This document shows, piece by piece, positions 33,191 through 44,145 of a stretch of 64,000 nt of DNA. Under the pieces are notes generated by a model, which ran no database searches, was not told the origin of the DNA, and saw nothing but the letters and a program-made list of their open reading frames with translations. The number at the start of each line of letters is the position of its first letter. Within the stretch, counting starts at the first letter, position 1. Origin of the DNA: Gymnothorax reevesii (Eukaryota; Chordata; Actinopteri; Anguilliformes; Muraenidae); NCBI GenBank assembly GCA_029721435.1, contig CM056574.1, positions 186,001 through 250,000 of the forward strand, read 5' to 3'. The position numbers and the translations under genes are program-made.

Positions 33191-33650
33191 TCAACTGTTA
33201 TCAGAGGTATGTGTCTACACTATGTTCATGTCTGTGTATGACAAATAAACACATTTCAAATATAAAATGTATGATTATTTGGCCCAAAGTACTCCTAAAG
33301 TGATTATTTAAAGCAAATTATTGTTATAGTATGAAGTCATTTCATTCAAAATCACACTTGGATAAATGGCTTATTTTTGACCCATGTGTGTAATGTTGGT
33401 GTAGTAATCCTAAATCTGTTTTTATTCCTAAAATAATAAAGGGACAATAGAAGCAGTGACCTTGTACTAACCAAAAACAAGATATTAAAAGAATAATTGG
33501 GACGTTTAATCATGAAATAAATAGATTTCAAAAGATACAGCAAAGAAACACTCATCCAGCATGAAAACGGATAGAAAATGAATGCGGGTCATTTTTGACC
33601 CATGTTGTGCATTAGAGGGGGTGTTCATATGTTGTGCATCAAAAGGTTAA

Positions 33651-34168
33651 TACGTAGTAGTTTTATCCAGTGCCTCACCCCACTTTTTTCTGTGTCTCTT
33701 TCCGAGGATCTTTCCCTCCACAACCCTGAATCCTGTACCGTCCGAGCCCTGTCCCTCACCATGAGCGCTGCCTGCTGCTGTCCTGATGTCCTGATCCGAT
33801 CCGGTCCTAATCCAGTTCTGCACCATCCTCTGCATGCCAATTCCTCGAGCGACTGATGCCACTGTTTAGATGGACTTTAATGGAACTGTATTGTCATTTT
33901 ATCCTATTTACTTTATCTTGTTATCAACTAGCGAGCCCGCGGAGGATGGGCTCCTTCACTATAGCCGGTTCCTTCTGAGATTTCTTCCCACTGGGGAGTT
34001 TTTTCTCACCACTGTTTGAGGATTTTTCACCCTACTGGGAGGTTTTTGCCTCATTTGCTGTAGTGGGGAATAGGCTGGGCACTTCAGTAATTCATCTCTG
34101 ATTGTAAAGTGTCTTTGTGACAGTTTATCTGTGAAAAGCGCTATACAAATAAATTGAAATTGAATGAT
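33651..34168 (+). repeat. L2-like LINE 3' UTR and tail
   Basis: Begins just after the TTAA of the piggyBac insertion. Contains TTCTTCCCACTGGGGAGTTT and ends AAAAGCGCTATACAAATAAA plus ATTGAAATTGAATGA. This is a frequent fish LINE 3' end. Confidence 0.7.
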
Positions 34169-34380
34169 GTGTTATGATAAATCATAACGATACAAAATAT
34201 ACAATGCCTACAAGCTGCACGAGTGCCCGGACATGCAATAACCTGACTGAAAATTGAATCAAATTCATTATATAAATCGGGGAAAAAAGGAGTGCGTCTT
34301 GGGTAGAAAATCAAAATCACAGTACCAGGTGCTCTTAGGCAAGGGGCAAAGATTGCAACAAAAATATGAAAAAAGAGTTT

Positions 34381-34500
34381 AAGGCACTCCGGTAGTGAAA
34401 AAAGTAAAAAGCCTTTATTGAATGGCTAATGCATCGGCAAGATTAAAAAGCGTGCCTACGCATTATGGTCATACAGGCCTTCATCGGGGTGACTAACCCG
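34381..34500 (-). repeat. Possible Penelope-type terminal fragment with hammerhead-like core
   Basis: The minus strand reads CCGATGAAGGCC, a TGTATG loop and a closing stem, then AATAAAGGCTTTTTAC. The layout resembles the 48286 motif, but the core deviates at several positions. Confidence 0.35.
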
Positions 34501-35949
34501 TTTGTTAATCAATGCACCATTCATATAGATTAGGATAGGAAATGAAATCATGAGAAAAACAGGTAAAATAGGATATATGAAACCTGATAAACAACAATAA
34601 AGCAGACAATATCGCACATATTAAGGGCAAGGAAAAATAACAAACCGGAAAAACTCACATAAACGTGTGTACCACCCAGAAACACAAACATATAAAAATG
34701 GAGAATAGTCTATTTCTACATTTAAACCTGGAAACTCCATTCCAAGACTGATCCGCTAAAAAAACTGCAGGTCACGACTTGTGAAAACATTCGAACACTA
34801 AAATCACCTTGTTCCGGGCGGTGAACATTCGAAAGGGGCATTAGGAGCATCTACACTTCCCGAAATACAAAAGAAGAACCGCAGATCATTTGAGGTGCAG
34901 TTTTGTCAGTATCTCCAGTTAAGCACTATGGTCAAACCAGCCATCTTTCGTTTTTCCGTGGTCAAGCCAGCCACTCCTAAAATGCATGTGCACCCGTATT
35001 CTGAACTTGGGGGTAAGAGCATTAAAATGCTTTTTTTCCCTCCGTCATGAAACTCATGTTCTGAGCTCAGCTCAAAATTCTGCATACCATTCATAATTTC
35101 CCTTAGCTACATATTAACAATCATAAAAATGATTCCTTAAATAAACAGAAGAATATTCTAATGGATATTTGTTCAAAAAGATTCAGACTATGTTGTGATG
35201 AAATTTGTTCTGATTTTACTGTATAGTTTATGAGAAAATAAAAGGCAAAGTCAGCTCAAAATACAGTATACCGTTCATAATTTCCCCACATTTTAAGTGT
35301 CATAAAATTTATTCCTCAAATAAGTAGAAGAAAGTTGCAATGGATTATTGTTCATGGAGGTTCAGACTATGGTAACGTGAAATTTGGACGGATTTTACTG
35401 TACTGTACTCTTTGCTGGCGGCAAGCAGCCACGGCCAAAGGGAATGTAAGCTGTTTGTGCTCAGCGTTTCACCAATGACCGCTTTGTCAATAAAGGATAA
35501 TTCGACACAGGATAAGCGTTTCAGCTGCTTCTCAAACCTGAAGCAGTTGCATCAGCAGTGGCTCGCTCAGAGCCACAATTTGTAAGTATATGGAGAGACT
35601 TTTGTCACTTTATTATTCAATCATATAGAATAGATTTGCAACCAAAAAAGAGATTTGAGAGCAAAAGTAAATAAGTCGCAATCACCAAAAATTTTTTTGA
35701 GAGCGAAACGGAACAGGTTGTAACTGTAAAAATAATGTTTGGAGGGCATATTTCTTCAACTTCAATCTAAACCAATAAGTAAAAATGTACGATAATTTTG
35801 CTTATAAATCACTGATTTATAAGCAGCGTAGTTCCTACCTTCACATGTGAGGGTGAGGGGGAATGAGAGGGCGGGCGTATTGGCAAAGAGGGCTTTAAAG
35901 AAAGGAAATGTTGAAATGCAAATAAGTATCAATAAAGCCGAGATTAATT
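34501..35949. other. No gene seen
   Basis: AT-rich. Two partly similar blocks near 35035-35230 and 35245-35410 (each with CAGCTCAAAAT, a 'TTCATAATTTCCC' word and TGAAATTTG) suggest an old tandem duplication of about 190 bp. Confidence 0.5.
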
Positions 35950-36384
35950 GTGTTATTGGGGGGGGGGACGACTAACCAGTTGTGGCAAGAAAGATGGGAC
36001 AGAGAAATTAAAGGTAGGAATCTGGATAATATTCAAAAGAGTGTCAAAGTTAATATGGTAGGTAGTGGGCACAGGACAGAGGAAATTGTAATGACTAGAT
36101 TATGGTTGGGGGACTGTGTACTGAACAAAACACTGAAAATAGTAGGAAAACACCAGACGGGGTTATTACTGTATGTGATGGATGTCAGGAGGAGGAGGAG
36201 TCTGTGGAGCATGTGATTTTGAAATGTAAGCAGTATGAAACTGAGAGAAATGATGAGGAATACACTGAGGGAGTTAGGGGTGCAGGAGTTCACATTAAAA
36301 GGATTATTGAGTATGAGTGAGGGAGCACGGGTGAGGGCACTGTTAGTTTTCTTTAGGGAGACAGGGATTTTTGTTAGGATTTGA
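35950..36384 (+). pseudogene. LINE ORF2 C-terminal fragment with Cys/His motif
   Basis: 'WQERWDREIKGR', 'EEIVMTRLWLG' and 'NKTLKIVGKHQTG' lead to a C-x2-C...H...C motif ('CDGCQEEEESVEHVILKC'). This is the typical end of LINE ORF2 proteins of the I/R1-like type. A final segment ('LREL', 'GLLSMSEGARVRALLVFF') is readable in another frame up to a TGA at about 36384. Frame changes near 36160 and 36250 break it. The tail AACAAAGACGAAGAAGAAG at 36520-36555 is a (GAA)n 3' end. Everything upstream is missing, so it is a dead-on-arrival 5' truncation. Confidence 0.7.
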
Positions 36385-37580
36385 TGGATCGGCAGGGATA
36401 GGGTGATAGAGTAGGTGAAATGGATTGGGATTGTTGGTAGTGTAGAGCTGGGATATAAGATATAAGTATAACTCCGGAGCAGAAGGTAGCGGTAATGCAC
36501 CATTAAACAATAAATGAACTGCAACAAAGACGAAGAAGAAGAAGAAAAAGAAGAGGAAGCGGATCCTTTCCTAACCGTAACGTGACGGCTCCGTTTGTCC
36601 GGTTTCTCTCCCTCTTCTAATTTTTCTCATCTGTTCATGTATGATAAGGTTAGTGTGCCGTAGCGGGCAGGTATGGTATGGTCCACGCTAAAATGAATAA
36701 AGCTGCATCTTCTGGTCCTGCTGGTCTGATCGCTCGGTTTTTTTATGGTCAGTGACAACGAGCTCTTCTGCAAGTGTCAAGCCAACGTGTTACAAGTGAC
36801 ACCCGAACATCACATCCAACCCGAAGGTGGAGTGACTCTCTTCAGAGCTCAATTCGTCGGATGACGGAGATTATTTTACCGGAATCTGTGAGTTTAATCG
36901 TCTGAGTATCGCTAACTCTCGGTACCGAATAGCATTGTGTGTTGAAGGAGTTTAGCCATTTCGGCCAGGCGAGAGCTGACTGCGGAACGGTTTCAGTAAG
37001 CAGCCAGATATTTTATTAGTCCTCTACCGGAAACGGAGGGGACTATAGGATTGGTCTCCGTCACTTTTATATTGCATATCAGTGATACAAAATAATATGC
37101 ATATACCTAGGGGACTAGTATTGCGCAGCAATACGACATTCGCCGATAGGCGGTGCACTTGTTGTTATTTTCGGACTTGATGCTAGTTTTCAGTGTATGG
37201 GGCCAGTCACCATTTTTTGGCGGACACTGCCTTTTATTTCATGTTTGGAGACCTAATCGGGGACATATGGTACTGTTTGAGCTGCATCTTGGAGTAGGCA
37301 CTCACATGTCCGCTAGATGGCGAGCCTGAGTTTATCTAACGCTCATGAGGAGCGCCACTCGTTGACCTCCGCAGGACAGTCGATGGGGGACCCTATCTTA
37401 TACCAGTGGCGCAGCCAGAACTGAAAATTGGGTGTGCTGGGAACATCCCTTGACAACTTTTATTAGCCCTGACTTGTTCACAATCATGTTTCGTAATAAA
37501 CTATACATTTACTCCGAAAACAGTCCTCGCTATCAGGTGTTGCTCGTTCTCCTTGTGAAAGACGGAAATCATTTGTTTGT
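36385..37580. other. LINE tail and spacer; GC-rich hairpin at 37017-37046
   Basis: Apart from the (GAA)n tail no gene is seen. TAGTCCTCTACCGG and CGGAGGGGACTA form an imperfect hairpin similar in style to the other hairpin-headed elements. Confidence 0.4.
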
Positions 37581-39341
37581 ACGCGAGTCATTCCATGCCA
37601 ACTTCCCTAGGGGTCCCCAGGTCACCACCTCAGATTTTGCTGGAAAATTTCTTAAATGTAGATCTATATGGCTCTACCCACCATGCAAAAGATTAGCTTT
37701 CAATTCCTCATAGTTTAAAATATATAGGCCTTTGAAATTTGGCCCTAAAAATGCCACATGTGAAAAAGGAATCTTTTTCCAACTTCAGGGGCTTACAATT
37801 TTATAATGGACTCTTCTAGAAAGCTAATATTGCAAATATTTACTAATTGGCATCCAGTTTTTTTTTATACGCCCGTCGTAAGACAGACGGGACGTATTAT
37901 GGAATCATGATGTCTGTCTCTCTGGACGTCTGTCTGTCTGGACGTCTGTCTGTCCGTTGCTTTGTTCACAATAACTCCGCCAATTCTCAATCGATTTCAT
38001 CCAAATTTACACAGCATGACCATATCAGGTGGAACTTTGATGAGTTCAGAAATCAGCCTGATTGGATCACCCCTTTACTCAAAATTAGCCCTTTTATGTA
38101 AACTGTTGCATGACGGGTGTATATTGCTGTCTCTGACTGCTCTTGTTCAATTATGGTGTCAGATAGCCTCTGAGAAGCATATTTCTCACTCTACAGGAGG
38201 CTAAAAATGGCTTTTTGACCAAAATGAGCTAAAATAAGGTGAAACTATAGGAGCTCTCCTGAAAATATGGAACAACTGAGAATTTTTTCCTCATAACACA
38301 GTGATTATACGGTCATTGTCTATTCACGTGTGCATTTCTGCCAGGATAACACTGTTAGGTGATGAATTATAAAAGTTTAAACATAAGCCCTTGCCTCGGA
38401 GGGCTCGAAAATGGGCCAATTTTGTGTCCTGGTTTGACCATGTGACTAGGGGTTTAGGACCTTCATTTTTTTTCTAAAGATTGCCTCATATAAGGTGTAT
38501 CTTCTCACCAAATTATTTTATCTATTGCCCATGGCTTCATATTAAAATAATTTTTTATTTACATGCACATTTCTTATAATTATTCACTTTTTTATATACA
38601 GGAGCTTATAAATCCTAAACTTAACTGTTTAGCAAAGTGATACTGCAGATATTTGTAAACTGGCATACCAAATTTAAGAATCCGTTATCATGGTTATCAG
38701 AATGTTTCTAGAAAGCACATACTCTTAGTTTTAGGAAGCCAAATAAGGCAATTTCCTACAGATAGAAAAATATTCTTTTTTCAGGAATTCTTATGACGGA
38801 TTCTTAAATTTATTTGTTTGTAGGATTGTAGGATTTGTAGGATTTGTTATCTATTCACATGTACATTTATGCTAGGATAATGACCTTATAATCACTGTGT
38901 ATTGATGAAAAAATTCTAAGTTGTTCCATATTTTCAGGAGGGCTCCTATCGTTTCACCTTATTTTAGCTCATTTTTGCCAAAAAGCCATTTTTAGCTTCC
39001 TATAGAGTGAGAAATATGTATCCCAGAGGCTATCTGATGCCATAATTGAAAAATATAGATGCCAATTAGTAAATATTTGCAATATTAGCTTTCTATAAGA
39101 GTCCGTTATAAAATTATAAGCCCCTGAAGTTGGAAGAAAATGCGTTTTTCACATGTGGCATTTTTAGGGCCAAATTTCAAAGGCCTATATTTTTTAAACT
39201 ATGAGGAATTGAAAGCTAATCTTTGGCATGGTGAGTAGATTTATATAGATCTACATTTAAGAATTTTTCCAGCAAAATCTGAGGAGGTGACCTGGGGAGG
39301 TTTTTAAAATTTAGGTGAGTTGGCACGGAATGACCCACGCG
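37581..39341. repeat. 1.76-kb imperfect palindrome
   Basis: The left outer arm 37581-37856 pairs with 39061-39341 inverted (for example CTCAGATTTTGCTGG / CCAGCAAAATCTGAG). The inner arm 38141-38305 pairs with about 38890-39050. The centre is about 0.58 kb. The left arm carries an insertion of about 285 bp absent from the right. No transposase. Probably a foldback element or an inverted duplication. Confidence 0.8.
37865..38127. mobile_element. Small hairpin-headed (GTCY)n element inside the palindrome
   Basis: The head hairpin ATACGCCCGTC / GACGGGACGTAT at 37867-37897 is followed by a GTCT-rich tract (37910-37958). The far end, TGACGGGTGTATA, is an inverted copy of the head. It interrupts the left palindrome arm only. 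Confidence 0.6.
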
Positions 39342-40097
39342 CTTTTTTTGCCTTTCAATCAGCCATACTCAAAATTGCATTCAGGTGTTTCTCATCTTCG
39401 TCTTTGATTTAATTTCAACAATGTAAGTGATCATGAAGAGCCTGTTTGATCGACTAATGTGCCAAAAAATATAGCGCGGAAGATCCAGAGCAGTTTCGTA
39501 AAGCGTCCTACGAGTAAATTATTTTTCACACTTTGATCGCATTAAGTAAAATGCTGTGTCTATAATTGGCATTCGTGTATTGTTATAATCAGTGGTGTTG
39601 TGGGGATTTTGTCACTGGGGGTACTCTTCAAAAAAAAAAAAAAAAAAAAAAAACAACGTTAGCCACCCGGATAGACCCAAGTTGCAAATTCTTGAGCAAT
39701 ATATGATGAGTATACTTTCACTGTTACTTTGACACTAGGAATTTAGTTACTCGTTTCAAATCAAAATATTAATTTAATTAATCATTTACGGATTATCTGG
39801 ATTTGTTGGAGAAGAACAACGGTGTATCTTTGTGCAGATGTGTCCGCCAATGGATGTAAAGCTGCAAATTTATGCACACAGTTACAATATTTTATCACTA
39901 GATGGCATACCAGGATCCGTTATTGAATATTTAAAACTGCCAGTAAACTCCTGTCTCCTACGTGGGCGCGGTCGCGGAAGATTGTGCGTGTTGTAGGCTA
40001 TTTGCCTGCTATTTCATTTTTAATGAATGCTGACCGGGTTATCCGTCGCATCTTCTTGTCAGAAGTGGTAGCTCAAGTAGGCGGGACAAGTTACAAG
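39342..40097. other. No gene seen; A23 run near 39630
   Basis: The homopolymer may mark the 3' end of an old retrotransposed copy. No body was recognised upstream. Confidence 0.5.
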
Positions 40098-40385
40098 TGT
40101 AATGTGGAAAACAGCCACTTGATGGTTGTATTGACTTTTTTTTATAAAGCCAGTCTGGAGTTATGTTTTGGGCATGTCCTGGGCATGTCTGAGAGGGGAA
40201 AGTCCCAGAAAAAAAAAATCTAAATGGTGGGAGGGGGCTGGAAAAGAGTATATAAGGAGAAAAATTGAGAGAGTAAAGTAGTAGGAGAAATGGCAGGGAG
40301 AAGGATACATTTGACCAGACCTGTCACTCTTTTCAAGACCTGTGAATTTTTTTTTGTGGATTTTTGCCTGTGTTGGAGCATTTTC
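40098..40385 (+). repeat. Truncated Gmr1-family LTR
   Basis: Starts TGTAATGTGG and follows the family LTR through the TATA region and GACCAGACCTGTCA, then stops at GGAGCATTTTC. The last third is missing. Confidence 0.85.
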
Positions 40386-41072
40386 AATGAGCTAACTCAT
40401 TTCAAGCATATCATTCTTGAATTTATGAAACTCGTCACTTAATTGGGCCCTCATCGTCATCAGAATTCACCACGCTTGTCCTATTAAAACCCTGTCCGAA
40501 TTTCGGACACATAGGCACTGCAGAGTTTTAAAGCTGGGATCATAGTATGGTCCAAACTTCCCTTGTCTTCTGTCTGTCATTCAGTCAATTCTGTGCATTC
40601 CAGTGACAAATGCTTGGCCTGAGCGCGGCGTGAGTGCAATGAGGCGAATAAAATCAAAGCTCAGAAATCGTCTTTGAAATGATATGCTTGAAGCCTTAAT
40701 GCATATCAGTATTAATGGCCCAGCATTAGGTTCCCCCGGAATGCACAAAAATGATTTTGCAGCCCAGCGAATCTTGGCTGGGCGCCAATAAACGAAGACT
40801 GTTGCCACTAACGTTGTGCAAGCCAGATACAAGTAAGAAACAAACAAAACTTAGAGAAGTCGACTCAAGTGATTCTGAGGTAGTGTAGGAATCTTTTTGA
40901 TGACATGGCAGATTATGATTAGGATGCATCCTGTCTTACCCAGTACTCTGAATTGGATTGGGTGGTCAAACTTGATGAAACACTTTGGCTCTAACGATCC
41001 GGCCACAAACTTACTTCATTGTATTTGCTGCTACATTTAAAATACATAGTTGTTTTATTTGTTATTATTATT
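40386..41072. other. No gene seen
   Basis: Unremarkable sequence without recognised repeats. Confidence 0.5.
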
Positions 41073-41717
41073 ATCCCCCCGGCATATAATGCGGGGGGAT
41101 ATAGCGATAGCTATGTCTGTCTGTCCGTCCGTCCGTCCGTCCGTAATCATTTCGTTTCCGAGGCAGAACTCAAAAACCGTTCAATATTTCTTCGCTAAAT
41201 TTGATGTGTAGATCTGATGTATCATGTAGAAGTGCCTTTTGGTATTTTGGAATTTCTAAAATTTTCATTTTTTGCGTTTCCATGGCAACAAGTTGGACTT
41301 ACTCTCTCGGAAGAGTATGGCTCGTTTCCGGAGCATAACTCAATAACCGTATAATATTTCTTCACGAAATTTGGCGTGTAGATCTGATATACCATGTAGA
41401 TGTGCCTTTTGATATTTAGGAATTTCTGTTTTTTTTTTGTTGTGGTTTTTTTTTTTTTGTGTGTTTCCATGGCAACAAGTTGGACTTAGTCTCTGGGGAG
41501 GGTATGGCTCGTTTCCGTAGTATAACTCAATAACCGTTTAATATTTCTTCCATGAAATTTGGTGTATAGATCTCATTTATCATGGAGATGTGTCTTTCGG
41601 TATTAAGGGATTTCTAAAATTTTTATTTTTTGTGTTTCCATGACAACAAGTTTGAGTTGGTCTCTGGGGAGGGTTTGGTTTGTTTCCGGAGTGTAACTCA
41701 ATTAACTTTTAATATTT
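41073..41717. mobile_element. Hairpin + (GTCY)7 + tandem-core element (HINE-like)
   Basis: The hairpin ATCCCCCCGGCAT / ATGCGGGGGGAT at 41073-41100 is followed by about seven GTCT/GTCC units (41115-41144). Tandem core units start at 41153, 41323, 41510 and 41681 (periods 170, 187, 171), each opening CGTTTCCG and containing TTTCCATGGCAACAAGTT. Hairpin, GTCY microsatellite and central tandem repeats are the set described for Helentron-associated elements in insects and molluscs. Terminal bases were not resolved. Confidence 0.6.
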
Positions 41718-43248
41718 GACCTCTTGGCTGTGCTGTAGCGCTGTTCGTTGGTGATCATTCTGCTAGAGTTGAGAGAAGAAGAGAAGAGAGGAAGTCGTGT
41801 GGGATCAAAGCTGAGAATTTACATTTGTATTCGAGGGGTTTTCTTAAAATAATTTGTGTGTTAAGACTCAAACAATAATAGAGAGGAGACGATTTGCTCC
41901 TGAGGTATAACCTTTGTCGTAGTAGAGACAAGGAGAATCCCCCCCCCGTATTTTTCCCCTTTTTCCCCCTGTAACAACTCGGTGATCAAACAGCCTAATT
42001 AAGTCGCTAATCTGGTCAAATAAAGGCAACGGGGGGTTTTTTGGGGTTTTTGGGGGGTTTCAGTCTCCTGGGAGCAAAGCAAAGTATGGTAAAGTAAAAT
42101 AAATTAAAACGCTAAATTTAGAGAATAAATTAAATGCTAAATAATTGCCGAACTAAGTGAATTGTGCGATATACAAAGTAAAACTGTTTTCAGGGACTGT
42201 GGGACTCACCTGTTTTTTTTTTCTGTAGCTGATTTAGCAAACGAACCCTTGCAAGCTCTCAGCGCCAAGAATATAATCGAATTACCTGGATATCTAACTA
42301 TAGCCTGGCTTGGTTCATACTTGGTTGCTTGCCTTTCATACAGTCTTCTAGCTAACAAATATTTACGTTCACCGGGGTTTTTAGTCCCCTTCGTTCTCTA
42401 TCCTGACTGCATTACCGCATAAACGCATTGCCAAGCAGAATATTAACGCGAAACGAGGTTTTTGTCTTCCTCGCATTTTTATGATGACGAAAGGGCTCTT
42501 CTGATTAAACACATTGTAAATTACCCTATCTTTGTATTTTACTCCGGTTGCTGTGACTTGATCAGCTTAGAGTTTAACAGCTTGTTCGAGTGCTTAGGAC
42601 AGCTTGTTGGGGGAGGTACCGTGTTTAATTCGCTCACATAACTTAGTAAACAACTTTTTTATTCAGTCCGTTTTAATTAAAGGGAACTGGGGCTTTACTC
42701 TTTTCTCGCTTACCCTTGGTTGTATTTGCGGCTAGCTAGCTAGCTAGATTAGTACTGTTTGCATTCGTGGCTGGAGATCTGAAATTTAGTATTTAGTTAG
42801 TAGTGCAGCAGTCACTTGACTCGTTCGTAAGGTTAGGTTGGAATTTAAAAGGTAAGTTTTTATCTGAGTGCTCCGTCTCCTCCAGTTTTTCCTGGGCGCT
42901 GAAGCCAGTCTGTTTTATCTGGGTTCTCAGCTAAGCCCTGTGATATTTTTAGTTTAGTGTGTTAATAGTACTGGGACTATATAAACTCAAGCCGGCTTAT
43001 TAGGAGTGCTTATCACATAGAGTTTGGCTCAGTTTGGTATTTCATTTCTGTTAACTGTAACTAAGCCCCTGTTAAAAGAGGCTTATAATCAATTTACATT
43101 GTTTCCCCGGGGTTTCTATTGTGACTGCTGCTTAGGGCTTCCTAGTTTAATAAATAAATTAATAGAAGCTGAGGAAGCACAATTTATCTCGGCATTAGTA
43201 ATTTTCTTTTATCTAGGCTGAGCACAGTCATTAGGTAGGAGGTTCAAA
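41718..43248 (+). other. Likely CR1 5' region, no clear ORF
   Basis: Lies between the tandem-core element and the CR1 ORF1. It contains G-rich runs (42030-42060) and a GCTAGC tract (42731-42749). How much belongs to CR1 cannot be told. Confidence 0.35.
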
Positions 43249-44145
43249 ATGTGGCCAAAACTATGTGACGGTTGCAGGATGATCGCACTTTTGGAAAGAG
43301 ATTTCCAGGGTGGGTTTGTCTGCCACCTGTGCCAGCTAATTGAGCATCTGGAGAGCAAGATCCTTGATCTTCAGGGCCAGTTGGCGGCGCTACATAGTTC
43401 GCAATCAGTAGAGTTCCCTGAGGAACGAAGTAGTATGTTGTTTAGATGAATGGTGTGTCCGCCATAGCAGGGTGGTACTGGGATCCCAGTGCAGGCAGGG
43501 AGAGAAAGTTGGGTGACTGTAGGTCAGCAGCGCAGGAAAGGGCGTGCACGCCGTACAGCGACAGCTTTTCCAGTGGTTGAGGTGTCCAACCGATTCCAGC
43601 CCTTGCTGGAACTCGACTTGGCCCCTGACCCTGAGAGTGAGGGGACTGATAAGCAGCAGGGCACCCTGTTGGCCTCTACCCCCCAGAAAAGACAGTTATT
43701 AATAACGGGGGACTCGATACTTAGAGGAAAAGATAGCTTAGTCTGTTCGCGTGACAAGGAGTCTCGTACGGTGTGTTGCCTGCCTGGTGCCCAGGTAGGA
43801 GACCTCCTGGAGCGTGCGGACAAGCTCCTGGCCAGAGTGGGGAGGGATCCAGTTGTCATGGTCCATGTTGGGACAAATGACATAGGTAAGGGTAGATTAG
43901 AGGTTCTGCAAGGCAAATTTGTGGAATTAGCTGAGAAGCTTAGGAGCAGATTCTCAACAGTAGTGTTCTCCAGGATTCTACCGGTACCACGTGCAAGCAG
44001 AGGTAAGCAGAATTTTATCTGGAGGTTTATCACGTGGCTACGAACCTGGTGTAGGAAAGGGTTACAGATTTATGGGGCACTGGAACTTTTTCTGGGACAG
44101 GGGTGACCTGTTCAAGCCTGACGGGCTGCTACCTGCGTAGCACTC
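43249..44145 (+). pseudogene. CR1 ORF1 with SGNH esterase domain
   Basis: The N-terminus has C-x2-C pairs ('LCDGCRM', 'VCHLCQL') like the CR1 zinc finger, then a leucine-rich coiled coil ('LESKILDLQGQLAAL'). A TGA at about 43447 breaks the frame, which then continues to the esterase domain. That domain has 'ITGDSILRG' (catalytic Ser block) and 'VMVHVGTNDIGKG' (GxND block), and reaches 'FWDRGDLFKPDGLL'. ORF1 proteins bind element RNA; the esterase role is unclear. A 1-nt shift lies near 44090. The domain's last part, with the Asp-His pair, has been deleted. Confidence 0.85.

Larger units (their letters stand above)
26175..33646 (+). mobile_element. piggyBac-type transposon bounded by TTAA, heavily nested
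   Basis: TTAA at 26171-26174 and 33647-33650 flank inverted ends (ACCTTTGATGC at left; GCATCAAAAGG at right). A subterminal motif, CAACATGGGTC.AAAATGACC, recurs at about 26374 and, inverted, at about 33584. Transposase remnants at 28640-28868 and 32583-32939 confirm the superfamily. The interior was invaded by a Tc1 element, a LINE and a Harbinger fragment. Insertion at TTAA into an L2 3' region is inferred. Confidence 0.8.
22351..34168 (+). mobile_element. L2-like LINE, split by later insertions
   Basis: An endonuclease region, RT region and 3' tail of one L2-type LINE lie in order on the + strand. They are separated by a SINE (23069-23319), a minisatellite and a 7.5-kb piggyBac element (26175-33646). 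The tail (33651-34168) ends with GCGCTATACAAATAAATTGA, typical of fish L2-like 3' ends. That RT and tail belong to one insertion is inferred from orientation and position. The 5' end abuts the copy C LTR. Confidence 0.65.

Noticed and set aside
43524..44033. 169-codon minus-strand frame
   Set aside because: Antisense of the CR1 ORF1 esterase domain.
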